Positions 34,560 through 46,437 of a stretch of DNA of 64,000 nt are shown piece by piece (positions within the stretch are counted from its first letter, which is position 1; each line of letters opens with the position of its first letter). A model generated the notes under the pieces. The model had not been told where the DNA came from. It saw only the letters and a program-made list of their open reading frames with translations, and made no database searches. The translations under genes and the position numbers were made by a program. Source of the stretch: Bryopsis sp. KO-2023 (Eukaryota; Chlorophyta; Ulvophyceae; Bryopsidales; Bryopsidaceae); the NCBI GenBank assembly GCA_030272585.1, contig BSYQ01000014.1:2418001-2482000 (forward strand). The letters run 5' to 3'.

Positions 34560-36053
34560 ATGGCGAGTCAGGGATGTAGCAAGGATGATGCGAACAGACA
34601 GGGAAAGAAACGGCAAAAACGGAAGGCGGCTGGTGAAGCTGTGGGAGGGTCCGGTGTGACGCCTTCGGTAGCTGCACCATCTGGGGACGACCCAAAAGAC
34701 GTCGTGCCCTCGGAACAAAAACGACAAAAGAGAGAGGTGCTGAGTCAAGGAAGTGGCGACGGTAACGCGAACGAGGCCATGGAAATTCGTCACGTAATGG
34801 GCATCACGCCCCAACCGGAGGCAGATGTCGCTCTGAAACCGAGCTCGGGTGGTTTCTCTTTCGGGTTCACGCCTGACGCCAACATCGGAGTGGAAATCGA
34901 CCCTGTGTCAGACTCTGATGGAAATGTTGGGAATTTGGAAGTCAATGGGGAAGCTCCAGAGCAGAAGGAGGAGAAGGATTTAGGAAATGGTCGAAAGGTC
35001 TATGTAGGGGGGATGCCATATGGACTATCTGAAGAGGAAGTAAAAGAATTCTGGACGGAGTGTGGGGAAGTGGAGTCGGTGGATTGCATGGTGTTTCCTG
35101 ATACCAAGAAATTCAGGGGCATTGCCTTCGTGACATTTTCCACTGCAGATGGATATCAGCAAGCTCTCCTGAGCGATGGGGAAATGGTGGATGGGTTCCA
35201 ATTGAAGGTCAAACCTTGGACGGGCAAAGAAAAAAGAACTCCAGTCGAAAAACCCAGCGAGCAGCAAAATGGTCAGATGGGCCAGTTGGAGGTTTTAGGG
35301 CAGAAATCGGAAGGGTACAATGTGGCTTTCGTTTGCAACGTTCCTTATGATGTCACAAAAGAAGACTTGCATGATGTGTTTTCTGATGTTGGAGTGGATT
35401 ATGTGAGGCTGCACACCAAACCAGACTCCGATGAGTCGAGGGGGTTTGCTCATGTTCATTTCAGAGATGGGGACTCCTTGGATAAAGCCATCGCATTGGA
35501 TGGCATGATGCTGAAGGACAGAGTGATTAGAATCGGCTATGCAAAGCCTCGAATGCAAGTGGCCGGGGAAATGCCAAGCGAGGAAAGCAAGAAGGAGGCT
35601 GGGCTGGAAATTGATCTGAGCGGAGCTTCGACCGCCGGTGGTGATGTGGGCTGCAAACACCCACTGGTCCATGCAATTCACATGTTCAATTTACCATTCG
35701 CTGCAACGAGGGAGGATTTCGATCGATTGTTTGAGGGTTGTGGCATCAAGAAGGTGTTGCTACCGCTGGACAGCACCAAGAAGGCTAACGCAGGGGTGGC
35801 TGTGGTGGAATTCACGGACGCCCAGTCTTGTGAAAATGCCATCAAAGTGAATGGTGCCAAGTTTGGTGGGAGGGAAATCAAGCTGCGATTCGCTAAGAGC
35901 AGGGATGTGAGCAAATTCAGGTTTTTGATTTCGAAGGCTCGGGGGGGAGATGAGAGAAAAAAGGGCAAGAAAGGAAAGAAAAAACCTGCCGAAGCCCCAC
36001 AGTTGGCCAACACGCAGGAGGAAGATGATGATCCGTTGATGGCACTTTTGTAG
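34560..36053 (+). CDS. RNA-binding protein with three RRM domains (nucleolin / PHIP1-like)
   Basis: One intronless frame of 497 residues ending in TAG. The first 140 residues are low-complexity with basic clusters (KKRQKRKAAG, EQKRQKREV) that look like nuclear localisation signals. RRM1 lies at about 146-222 with RNP2 VYVGGM and RNP1 RGIAFVTF. Its spacing and the segment VDCMVFPDTKKFRGIAF resemble plant PHIP1-type proteins. RRM2 lies at about 260-335 with FVCNVP and RGFAHVHF. RRM3 lies at about 365-445 with IHMFNLP and AGVAVVEF, where the RNP1 aromatic positions are degenerate. The tail has a Lys-rich stretch (ERKKGKKGKKKP) and ends DDDPLMALL. A nucleolar or ribosome-biogenesis role is inferred from the layout. 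The lack of introns is notable beside intron-rich neighbours. Confidence 0.88.
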   Translation: MASQGCSKDDANRQGKKRQKRKAAGEAVGGSGVTPSVAAPSGDDPKDVVPSEQKRQKREVLSQGSGDGNANEAMEIRHVMGITPQPEADVALKPSSGGFSFGFTPDANIGVEIDPVSDSDGNVGNLEVNGEAPEQKEEKDLGNGRKVYVGGMPYGLSEEEVKEFWTECGEVESVDCMVFPDTKKFRGIAFVTFSTADGYQQALLSDGEMVDGFQLKVKPWTGKEKRTPVEKPSEQQNGQMGQLEVLGQKSEGYNVAFVCNVPYDVTKEDLHDVFSDVGVDYVRLHTKPDSDESRGFAHVHFRDGDSLDKAIALDGMMLKDRVIRIGYAKPRMQVAGEMPSEESKKEAGLEIDLSGASTAGGDVGCKHPLVHAIHMFNLPFAATREDFDRLFEGCGIKKVLLPLDSTKKANAGVAVVEFTDAQSCENAIKVNGAKFGGREIKLRFAKSRDVSKFRFLISKARGGDERKKGKKGKKKPAEAPQLANTQEEDDDPLMALL

Positions 36054-36628
36054 TTTTTTTTCTCTTTTTTTGGAATCGACTTCCATGAGTTGAGGATAGG
36101 TCCTATTTAGTGGTGCTGCCTTGGGAATTTGGAAAGCAGGTGTTTTCTATCTACAGCAGACTTGTTGACTGAACCCAGGTGCAAGTCCATTTCACTCCAT
36201 TCCATTCATCTCAAGAAATGTTGCTCTGATGTCCCTCTCTGGAAGAGAAAATATCTCAGATTCTCTGTGGAGATCTTCCAGCCAAGGGACGGCTGTGAGT
36301 GCATGTACCGCAGGGCATAAGCAACAAACGGCAAGCCGCCGCTTCACACCGCGGCCTTCCCAAAGTTCCACCAGCACTGGCCGCTGTTCACACTACCTTC
36401 AACCGCCGAAAGAAAACAACGCAAAGATCCGGAGGATTTGAATTTGTGCCCTTCATTTTAAAACGATCGACCAGGAGGTTCAATCGAAGCAAAAGAACCC
36501 ATACAAAATCGAAAGGCTCACCATTGCTGAGAAAACCACCGACAGCCCCCTGAGTCAGAATTTCTTTTTTTCTTGATCAAGGGGGAAACGGATAGTGCGA
36601 ATTGCGATCAGGCGTGAAGACTGTAAAA
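36054..36628. other. Spacer between RRM gene and membrane protein gene
   Basis: 575 bases between two plus-strand genes. It should contain the 3' end of the first transcript and the promoter of the next. Nothing else is recognised. Confidence 0.5.
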
Positions 36629-38458
36629 ATGTCGAGCTCCCAGCAAGGTGTGAGGGAGGAGCTGCTTGCAGGTCGGGGTCAGACAAAGACAAAACTGAGG
36701 GGGGTACTCTGTCGAGCTGCCTGCTTGGGATTATCCGAAAGGCTGCTCTGGCTTTCAGAAAGGGAAAGCTGCCTATTTTGGATAGTCGCCACGCGCGCAC
36801 ACATATCCGATAGATAAAACCAAGAAGCAATCACTGTTTGAGGGAAAATAGACAGCAGGAGACGGCGCCCTTTGTTCATAGACAAAGCATGTTGAAAGCT
36901 GTCATCGTTTTTTTGTTTCTGGTTAGGTGACGACGCGCCTGCTGGCACGGTCGTAGCAAGAGGCGTCCCTATTAAAGAAGTCTTCGAGGAAATTTATGAA
37001 GAGGTACCTTTGGTCCCCTGCAGCATCTTCACAGAATGCCAGAAACTTGATTAGTCATTTGATGTGACATCATTGCAGCAAATTGAGTTCTCAAGATAAA
37101 GCTTGGAGGGCTGTAACCACCTGCCCATGCATCAATCATTTTTTGTGTGTTGAGACGATCGAACAGCCGATCAAATTATGGTTAATAGAGCATTGGCCAA
37201 TGAATGAATGAAAGAATACTTAATTTACATTGGGCAAATATGCTCGTCCACAATGAGGTGATTTAGCGTTGGCCAGTACGGATCAATTTCTATTCAGTGA
37301 ATGAAGGCTCCCTGCCTTGACACAATACAACCAAAGAAAAAAACTGGGCACACTATCCTGTCATCCCCAAACAAGAGAAAATTTCTACCTCGAATTATAG
37401 TTTCTTAATCGCCCCCCAAATCATATATAAAGCTTTAGAAGAATATGTATGGTATGAACCTGGGCTATAATTTGGCACATTGTGGTTTGGTGGACTTAGG
37501 TTGAGGATTTCCCTGTGATGTGGAGAGACCGGAGTTGCCTCATGAACTCATGGCTCTGTACCTCCATCCTAGCTTTGGTTTTTTGTCCCTTGGGTTTCCC
37601 TGGGGCCCTCCTAGGCTTCCTGGGATCTTGCCTGTATATATGTCGCTGCTGCAGGCCCAAGCAAAAATTTGCTGGGAAGAAATCCACCAAAGCCATTTTC
37701 ATCGTTGCCCTTCTCGCAACGGTGTTTGATTTGGCCGTGGGGGTGGTTCTGACGGTTTTGGGGGTGTTGTACTTGGCGTTGGGGTGCCGGGATAGCGCGG
37801 GGGAGGAGTTGACCAAAGAGCTTTGTTCGTGGAGGAAACTGGTGGCGGTTCTTTTGCTGGGCAGTGTGGTGGTGTTGTTCCTCCATTTCGTTATCTCCTT
37901 TGTGGCTTTTGTCAGCATGAGAGATTGCCATTTGGATTTGATCAGGTAGGGACTCAACCACCATCACAGTTTTCTTTGTTTTCTGATATTAGTCGTCAGC
38001 TGCATGGCATGGCAGACTATCCATAACGCAAGGATGATTTCCACTGGATTTCCTATCCAATGGAATGGCTTGCAATGATGTTGAGAAATGCAGTTTCTTG
38101 TTCAATCACATCCTAGAAACTATTCGTTCTGTCCTCCAACCTTCTCTGAGTTTTTTGCCGTTTCATTGCGGGAGTGCGATGTGGGTAGGGGACGCAATAT
38201 GTTCGTCCGTCCTTGGGGAACATTTCGTATTTAGAGTCGCACTCATGGCGACTCATCCATTATATTGTGTGTTTGGGTCTTCTTAGAAGTGTGTGTGTGT
38301 GTGTGTTTTTTTTCCTCTGGAGATTTGAGTGCCACTCCGTCAGAATTGAGGAAGAGAAGCAAAAGAAAAAGAAACACAGAAGACACCACCATCGCAGAAG
38401 GCCCAGACCCCCGACTGCCCCTGATGCTGATGCCACAGCCAGTTCCAGTGGAGTGTAG
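36629..38458 (+). CDS. Small multi-pass membrane protein, unknown family
   Basis: Four exons in phase: 36629-36671, 36927-37003, 37500-37945 and 38323-38458 (TAG), 233 residues. A soluble N-terminus of about 50 residues (REELLAGDDAPAGT, KEVFEEIYEEVEDF) leads to a large hydrophobic part. That part has segments around WLCTSILALVFCPLGFPGALL, AIFIVALLATVFDLAVGVVL and KLVAVLLLGSVVVLFLHFVI, which could form three to four transmembrane helices with a Cys-containing loop (YICRCCRPKQKF) and an extracellular-type loop (GCRDSAGEE). The C-terminal exon is strongly basic, with Lys, His and Arg clusters (KKKKHRRHHHRRRPRPP), then a short Ala/Ser end. It is not a clear tetraspanin, as the loop lacks CCG. I recognise no family. 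The exon model rests on phase, splice motifs and continuity of composition. Confidence 0.6.
38289..38306. repeat. (GT)n microsatellite in intron
   Basis: About nine GT units followed by a T run, just upstream of the last exon of the membrane protein gene, where it may serve as part of the polypyrimidine tract. Confidence 0.8.
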
Positions 38459-41284
38459 GTTCTCCCAGGAAGCATCAAAGTCGCGCGTTTTTTTTGGACT
38501 GATGACCTTGGATCACACAATTATGGGTCTCAGCTCCCATCAGTGTGTTGTGAGGACTTCTCCAATTTTCTGTTTGTTTTTTTCTTTTTTTTTCTAACCA
38601 AAAGAAGGGAGAGAAAGTCAACGAGGCTGGGTTTTTGACCTGCGGGATCCCATTTCTGGTGGTTGGAATCTTTTCATTGAATTTTTTTCTTACGAGAGCT
38701 TGGTGCGAGTCCTCGGAAAAAAAAAAAGTTCAGTGAGTTTTTATGAATTTTGTGAGGAAGGTCCCATGGCCAATATCATCTATGGAAACCACCGGGAGTT
38801 TTTTTTTGTTGGCAATAGCACCCTTTGCCAATCTTTAGAACAGAGAACAATCCTTGCTTGATTTTCTTCTCCCTTCTCTTTTTTTGTATGGAACGACCAA
38901 GCCTTTTTTTTGGGAACGGATTGCCAGGCCGGTGGGCTGTCAACAGTAGGAGAGGCTTCATTGGACAGATCTTGACTTTTTACCTGTGTGCTTTAATCAA
39001 GCTGTAATTGGGGGGAATCGTGTGTGGTGTTGGTGAAGAATATGTGGGTTTGCTCGTTCCTACCTGTGTTAATTTTGTTTACACAGGGGAACTTTCACTG
39101 ATCATTATCTGTTTTCTCGAAAGTGGGCAGAAGGCTCTGTAATCCACTGAAAATGCAGGGAGGAGAAAAAAAAGGCAACATGTGGTTGAAAGGACCCTTA
39201 ACAATACAAGAGAGTGTGTTTCCTGTTCGTCTGCCTTTTCATGATGTACCTACCACCCCCAAACCAAGCCCATAACCACATACAAGGCGAGGAGGAATTT
39301 TGATATGTTGCGTGGAGAAGGTTCTGTTTTGTTTTTATTTTCGCAAGGATTTGAAAATGTTGGTTTGCTTGATCGCCATGCATTGAATTCAATCAGATTA
39401 CGCTTATTTCTTACTTTTTCCATTTCTTTTCTTGATCACTTCTCTTTCCAGTGGCTCCACAGTCCGCAGGGTTTTTTTCCCTTCTGATTGTATCAACGGC
39501 CCAAAATCCAGAGCCCTGAATGGTTTAAAATGAATCCACTTGAAAAAGTTTCTGCTTCCAACTGAAGGGCGACTTTTTTTTCTTCTCTGAAAGTCCCCTC
39601 AATCCTGCTTTCTCTACGAAACTAAGCCAGCCAATCTAACACACTGCTACTAACTCTCCAGCACTCTCTCTACTTCATCATTGGGTTTTCTTCTCTCAAC
39701 TCATGGAAGGCATATGGCTGAGATAAAGCACTCCACAAACACACCTCTGTCTGTCTGTTTTCATACCTTCCTGTCCAAAATGTCCCCACAGATATTAAAC
39801 CAAATCTATAAACCTCATGAACCGCCAAAACACTACACTACTATGAACTGCAACCTCCTTTCCAACCCGAAGCAGTTCCATTCAAAACTCAATCACCACA
39901 ATAAAAAGAAAAAAAAAATCCGAATCGTAAAGATGCCCATCGAAACGAATAAAAAAAAGCAGCCATAATACCTTGCGAATAACATGCAGATTGAAGGCAA
40001 CAAAGAATATATATGTGCCTAGATTTTTTCACATTCAGAAAAACCTCTCAACTTTTCTCCATTCTCTGAACAGCCCTCAAAATCAAATCGAAATCATCAT
40101 GAAAGGTCCTACTAGATGGGCAGTTTTCTTTTTCTCAGTTTTGTCGATGCTTTTTTTTTTTTTTCTTTTTTTCACGGAGGGCGATTCTTTCAAACCACAA
40201 CCCCCCATCTTTTTCAATCAAACTAAGCTGCTGCAAACAAATCACAAATAAATTTATTCCTTCTTTCCCTTTGTTTTCGGGAACAACGCATTTAAGGAAA
40301 AATAAAGAAAAACAAACGAAACATCTATTTAAATAACAGAAGCCATGGAAGTCGAAACCATCAAGAGGACAGTTTCTTTCCTCCAAGAAAAAACGACCTT
40401 TTGTTTCGGAGTTCAAGAAATCACTTACCGACTCAGTTGTGCAATCTAAACATATATGCAAAAACGAATTTTATACCAGAAAAGCTAAAACATGAAAATT
40501 TCCTTATCAATTTTTCTTCATTTTTTTTTCTGACAAAGAAAATAAGCTCACAGAAAATCCCTGGTAACCCCCCTTGCAGAAAGTTTGCCTGCAGATGTGA
40601 TATGCCGCTGAAAAAACAAAAGGAAAAAAATGGCACAGTCCATTCCCATTTCCAAGTCCTTGTGGTGGTGGAAAAAATGTCCCACCACAATGGAACAATG
40701 AAAAACAACCTAAACGCTGCTCATAATACAGAGAATCTAGATAGAGTCTTGTCTTTTTCTAAGGCCCAACTCCACCCTTCCCATATGTTTTAAAAATTAA
40801 AGGGAAAAAAAACAAGAAAAAACCTACCAAGCTTTTCTTCTCGTACCTAGAAGCCAACTATTTGGGGGGTTAGGATACCCACCACCCCATGTCCACAGCC
40901 GACTTATTCTCATTTAAGCAGCAAATGATGGTGGCTAAAACACCCCCCATGCAAAGTCCTAGAGGGCCGATTTCACTTAAGACTCTGCCCACAATTCGCT
41001 CCAATTTTTCGGGAAAAAAATTGAAAGGGGGTCGATTTGGGGAGGGGTGTGTCTCCACCCCAAGTCAATGACAAATGAAAAGATACCAAAAGTTTCGGCA
41101 TTCCTTTCCTCTTTTTTTTTTTCCTCGAGAGAAAACATTCTCAGACATGTTTCCAAAAAAAGACAGGACCCTCGTCCCTCATCCTTGCCTATGCAGTGAA
41201 ATTGTTGTCTCTCTCTCTCTCTCTTTCTCTCTTTTCTTAGACAGGCAGCAAATGCTCTCGAATTCCAAAACAATGGCAGCCCTT
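38459..41284. other. Intergenic region between convergent genes
   Basis: About 2.8 kb, AT-rich with many homopolymer runs and a (CT)n run near 41207-41234. No frame carries recognisable protein sequence, and no RNA gene or transposon end is seen. Confidence 0.55.
41207..41234. repeat. (CT)n microsatellite
   Basis: A run of CT dinucleotides with one interruption, in noncoding sequence downstream of the USP30-like gene. Confidence 0.8.
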
Positions 41285-44200
41285 CTAATTGTGTCCATAA
41301 AAAACAGGACCCTCGTCATCGTCCTCCTCCTCTTCTCTGGAGCAATCGTCTTCCCTCTCATACAGTAGAAGGCAACACTCCATTTCCATCACAAAGCGTT
41401 CAGAGACTTGCCGAACGCGTTTGTCAGAAGCCATCAGCCAACGAACATCTCCCTCTGAAAAAAAAACATTTTTGTTTCTAAAATCATATCACTCAGGTTT
41501 TGCTCAGTAACCAAGACAAGGCTTTCAGCAGTGCTGTGTGTTTATGTATGTATTCCCCCCCAATAAACATTCAAACGAAGAAAAAAGTGGTGTTTTGATA
41601 CCAAGGGGTTGTTTTTGTTCACATGGGGTTGTTTCTTTTTTTATCATATCAACCTGGTGTGATTACACGTCTGGCTGCAACGTAATGGCCGCCAGCTTGG
41701 CCTCCCTGGTGTACCACCAAGGAGCTCAAAGTGAACTGACAAGTGTGGACACTGGGGAGATACATGTAGTCCCCCACATCGATGGTCTGGGGAAAAGGAA
41801 TTTGTCCATGGATTTTGTTGAAGCCAAGCGAGGTGTACACCCGCCTCTGAACAGAGATGGCCAGGACCTGTGTTCACAACATAGCACCCCTCAAAATAAG
41901 TCGAAATGAAGTGAGTTGAGGTATGCCCTCAGAGTTGTATGCCCTTCCAATTGGATTGGATAACAATAAAACGAAACTAAAGATACGCGCAGCACTCTTG
42001 GGAGTTTCAAAACGCAAAACAATGACAGAATCAGTCATCACCAATTCCCTACCTTTGGTAATTTCCCAATTAAAGTCCTTGCCAGAACCAACCCTTGCTT
42101 TTGCTTCCATTCAATGTTAACCCCCCTCAGCAATCTCTTACACCGGTCAAAGGTATCCATATCAAATTGGTCATTCACCAGCGCTTGTTTGACCTCCTTC
42201 AACACATCCCATCGCAGCCTGGTCCTCCCAGTGCCAACGACGGGATTCAAACCCCTGTTGCTAAAACTAGATAAATCAAAGGAACTCCCCCGCTGGTAAT
42301 ACACGCCGCCACGAAGCCTAGATTGTTCTTGTCGCTCCTCCTTCGTGGCATCATTATTGACACCCCCAGCTCTACTGTCCACACAAACGGGCAGAGAACG
42401 ACTTATTCCAGTTGATTTTCCATTCATCAAGCCCCTGCCTCCCCCCACATTGCCATAAATTCCATTCACTCCATTTCCATTACATTTCGTGCTATTATGG
42501 TCCTCCCTTGCCACATCCGTTCTCTTTTCCTGCTGGATTCTTTTCTCGGTGCCCACGTAACCAGACCCTGAGCTGTGTAAGCTGTCAGTTGCACTGAGAT
42601 TGTATAATTTCCCTCTGGAACGCGATGCTGAGTTTCTGCTGATTTGCTTCAGCCCCACATTCGATTGCTTGTGTGGATCTGTCGGAACAGAGACGAATTC
42701 CACAACACTGGCTAGAAGCGAACATTTCGGACAGTCGATGTGACCCTGCTCAGCGGACCTAAAAAACATCTGAATGGAAACAAAAAACCACAGCACTTTT
42801 CAGAGCCTGCACAGAGAACCAAGCATCCATTTCTAAATAAGTATGGGGCATTTCATCCAGTCAGCTAGGAATCCCAATCTGTAAACAAAAGAAAGCATCT
42901 GAGTAGGAAGTGCCCCAAAAAATTGTTTTAGGCCACGATTCAATGCCTGGAAAACCTGATCTGATTCCACTATTGGACAGGGTCGCTCTACAAATCTACT
43001 CGTTCCTTTTCCCCCACCTGCAAACAATCATCCAACACAACATCTGGAGAAACCACCAAATCCCTGCCCTCCCAATTGACCCCTGGCACAGGGACCAATA
43101 AAGCGACAAACGGGTTCATTTGAGTGGTGAAAGTGTGACCACACTCTGTACATTGCAAAGAGTGGGCCAGCAGCCCTCCGAACGGATCTTCAGAAACAAT
43201 TCGCCTGAGGTGTTTTCCCGCTTGCTCGGTTGATGGCGTAACGGCTGGGCCAGATGCCAGATTACGCCAAACCCTGGACTCTGTGGTTTTTGTTGGTAAA
43301 TTAAAAACTCTGGAGGTCAGGACATCGTGGCATTTTTCCTGACGATCGGCGTACGGATTCTCCTGGATGGTTAGCCAATCGTTCACTTCTCTCTGGATTG
43401 AGTGGGTCATAGACTGCAAAAATAGAGGGGAAAAAAAGGGTCAAATGTCCATTTGTCAAATGAGGAGTGTAGCGACTTTAAATTTTTTTTTGGTCATTCT
43501 TGACCCTGGGTCAGCATTGCTTCATCCAGGGTACCCATTCAAACAGTGGTGCTGTACGAAGATCTGTGATCCCCTATTCTCCTTAATTTTCCATTCAAAA
43601 GCATTGTCGCGAACTTTTGAATGCATGAAACCATTGAGCTGTTTTTTCCCACCCAGGTTCGATGTCCAGGGCAAAATGCTCAATATTTGTAGATATTCTT
43701 ACCAAAAAGTCAATCGGTTGGCTCCAATAATTTTTTTTTTCGTCACAAAAATAATTAAAAAATATTTTTCAAGAAGTTTATATATTCTTTACAATTATAT
43801 TTCATAGACTTTGAAATCAAACCCAACCCCCCCGGGAGCAACGCAGACATGACAATTGCTAAACCTTACTTTTCAAACTGCCATCATTTTCATGGCTATG
43901 GCCACACAATCAAGGATGTGCATTGGATGGTCACATTGAAATTTTCTGAAACTAGTTTCACACCTCAAGAGCCTCGCAGACGTCTTGTTGTTGGTCGGAA
44001 TGTTCAAACGGCTTTTGCTTGTGTTGAACCAATGCATGCAAGACTTCAAGGGCACTACATCAAGCATGCACCAACACCGCCCCCAAAATGAATCAAAACT
44101 CTAGCGAAGGCACAATAAGCACCGGATTTTTCCTACATATGTACACTGGGTAAAGGCATTGCTGGGCTAAAAGTGCCCCTAAAAGAAACACAGGCTTATT

Positions 44201-45439
44201 CGCAATGATGCGGGGATGAAAAGAAAAGTGTTAGAAAAACCCCTCACCACTCAGACGCTATAAGGCTCCCCCCAGAAACATTTCTAGTCGCTATCAGTTG
44301 TGAAAGCCCCACAGACAGTCTGTACCAGAAACCATTCGCACCAGAAATCTCAATACAGCTTGCAGCTTTCTCAAAAAAAATACTTCTATGGACATGTATC
44401 TGCTGAATTGTGGGCTAATGGTGAAGGATGGAAAAATCACAGTTGAAATCGCTTTGAATATCTCCCTTCTTTGAGAAACCTACACCTCTAACCATATATA
44501 GCCCTGACTACAACTCTCTGCTCCATCTAGTGCACATGCAAACATTGGATGGAATGCTGGCATGGTGTTAAGTACTCATAGCCAGTCATAGAATAGTCTG
44601 TTAATTTGAATCACACTTTCTAAAACTTCTCTTGGGGGGTTCAAAACTTTACCCAAGAAAAACGGTCAACAGCTGCTGTACTTGTGTTATCCTGTACACT
44701 TTTTAGGGAAAAAAAATATTAATATTTAGTCTTAAGAAATAGTGTTGTGTGGGAGCGTCGTCAGGGGACACACTTTTTCGGTCACCTGTCGCTGACTGAC
44801 CTGGCGGGAGTTTGATCCGCCGCTTGCTTGACGTTGCCAGGTTGCAGTCGGTACATGCAATCGGCCAGAGACCGGACCAAAGGCCCTTTCGCTGCCCACA
44901 AGCGGGGCGCGTTGAACCAGCCCTTCCAAAGCCTTGCGAGCCCGGACGACTGAAAAACTGTCGTTACCAACTGCACATAGTTGGTGTAGCTCGCACAGCT
45001 GGCCAACGCCTGTAGACCAATAGGGTACATTTTGTCTTGAGTAAAACATTACCCTGTTCACAAATGAACTTAAAACATCCCTGAAAACCGAAGGCATCGC
45101 TCCGGTTCTCCACGAGACCCAAGGATGAAAAGACGGAAAAACAGAACCCAGTTTTATTCCCAGGTCGAGTGAGAACAACTGACGCGCCAGTGATCTCGAT
45201 TTACGAACGCTGACAAAATTCTCGAGGGTAGCGAGAAAGATGTGGAAAAAAAAACAGCGTCTTCGAAACAAACGACGTCTCCATCGAAAAGTCTGCTTCG
45301 TTTTATTCTCAAAGTTTCTTCAGAGTGGCAGTGGGGAACTGGAGTGCTTTGGACAAACCTGCAACAGCGCATTGACGAAACAAGTGTTTCCGAAGTTTAC
45401 AAGCCCAGGAACGTAGCAACCGTCGTTTGCTGTTGGCAT
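41285..45439 (-). CDS. USP30: Ubiquitin carboxyl-terminal hydrolase, USP30-like
   Basis: Seven minus-strand exons in phase: 45439-45359, 45009-44801, 44054-43964, 43413-43018, 42769-42053, 41867-41654 and 41454-41285 (TAG), at least 625 residues. The Cys box is VPGLVNFGNTCFVNALLQ (Cys about residue 20). The QQDAHE-type helix reads DQQQDVCEALE. Two CxxC pairs for the zinc finger are LQCTECGH and IDCPKCS. The His box is GGQAGGHYVAARR (His about 559). In human USP30 the third catalytic residue is Ser (WVSDDTV) instead of Asp/Asn; here the same place reads WLMASDKRV, again Ser (about 579). GKLPKVLAISVQR matches the human segment before the His box. About 150 low-complexity residues (SGSGYVG, NGNGVNGIYG) are inserted in exon 5. 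Human USP30 is anchored in the outer mitochondrial membrane by an N-terminal helix. Here the frame stays open upstream of 45439 without a Met, so an anchoring first exon may have been missed. Confidence 0.88.
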
Positions 45440-46437
45440 GTGAAAACCTCCCTCAACCAACTGTCTGCTTCGGAAAAACCCCGCAAAAACTGGGAGGATC
45501 GAGCGAAGGTTTGGAGTCTGCACGCCTGTTTCCCACAAGTACGTAGTAGGAATGTTATCAAGCAAGCCGAGTTTATTGACGTTGCCTACCGAAACAGAAT
45601 GTGGTCCGACTGTGCACGAGTAATGAAAGGTTTAAAGGATTGATCCTTTATTCAGCTTTTTTTTTTGTGGGTGCTGAAAGCTGCTGAAAGGAAGCTTCAG
45701 TTCACTCCGTACATTTACTAATGTGTATGAGTATTCAAACTGTGAGAGGGACATGCGAAACAATTGTTGTTTCAAAAAAAAAACTTGAATTATTTCTTTC
45801 GTTCCTACATCCGCCCTTCCAAGCGGAGTAAACTCAATTAGAAAGAGGAAGTTCTTTGTATCTGCTGTGTGCCAAAATGTGCCTGGAGTTTGTTGCTGGA
45901 GTGGTGTTGTCTTGGATTTGTTTTTTGCAAGATCTGCCACCTCATCCCTGGAAGATACAATAACAGACCCAGTCCCATAAGTATTTGTTCCATCACTGTA
46001 CCTCCATTAAACACCCATTTGACACATTTTTTCTGCCAATACGTCCCTGCAGTTCCACTTCATGACTCAACTCCAAAATATGATAACCAACTCCACCCAA
46101 AATGTGATAACTGACTCCACCCAAGTCAGCCGCTTGGGCGTTCAACAAGAACCTACATGTACCTTCCACATAGGAATAACACCCCCCCCCCCCCTCATCT
46201 ATGCTGTTCCATTCTTACAAATAGAAAAAAAGCCTAGCAATCTTTTCTTCTCAAGTGTGCTCCAACACACAATCAATAGTATAAACTGTCTTGACAGATC
46301 AAAAACTATAAATGGAAAAAAAGTGGTAATATCACAAAACACAAAAAATTGTAGATATCTAAGACAACGTTTGACAACATAAAAAAAGATTCAAGTCTGC
46401 GGGACACTCTTTGCATCGAAATACTCGCAATTGCAGT
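45440..46437. other. Spacer between USP30-like and beta-helix protein genes
   Basis: About 1 kb. It should contain the USP30-like promoter and perhaps an unrecognised first exon, and the 3' end of the next minus-strand gene. A run of 14 C lies near 46181-46194. No clear coding exon was found. Confidence 0.45.

Noticed and set aside
36629-38458. Tetraspanin identity for the multi-pass membrane protein
   Set aside because: The large loop lacks the CCG motif and the expected Cys pattern, and the spacing of hydrophobic segments does not fit.
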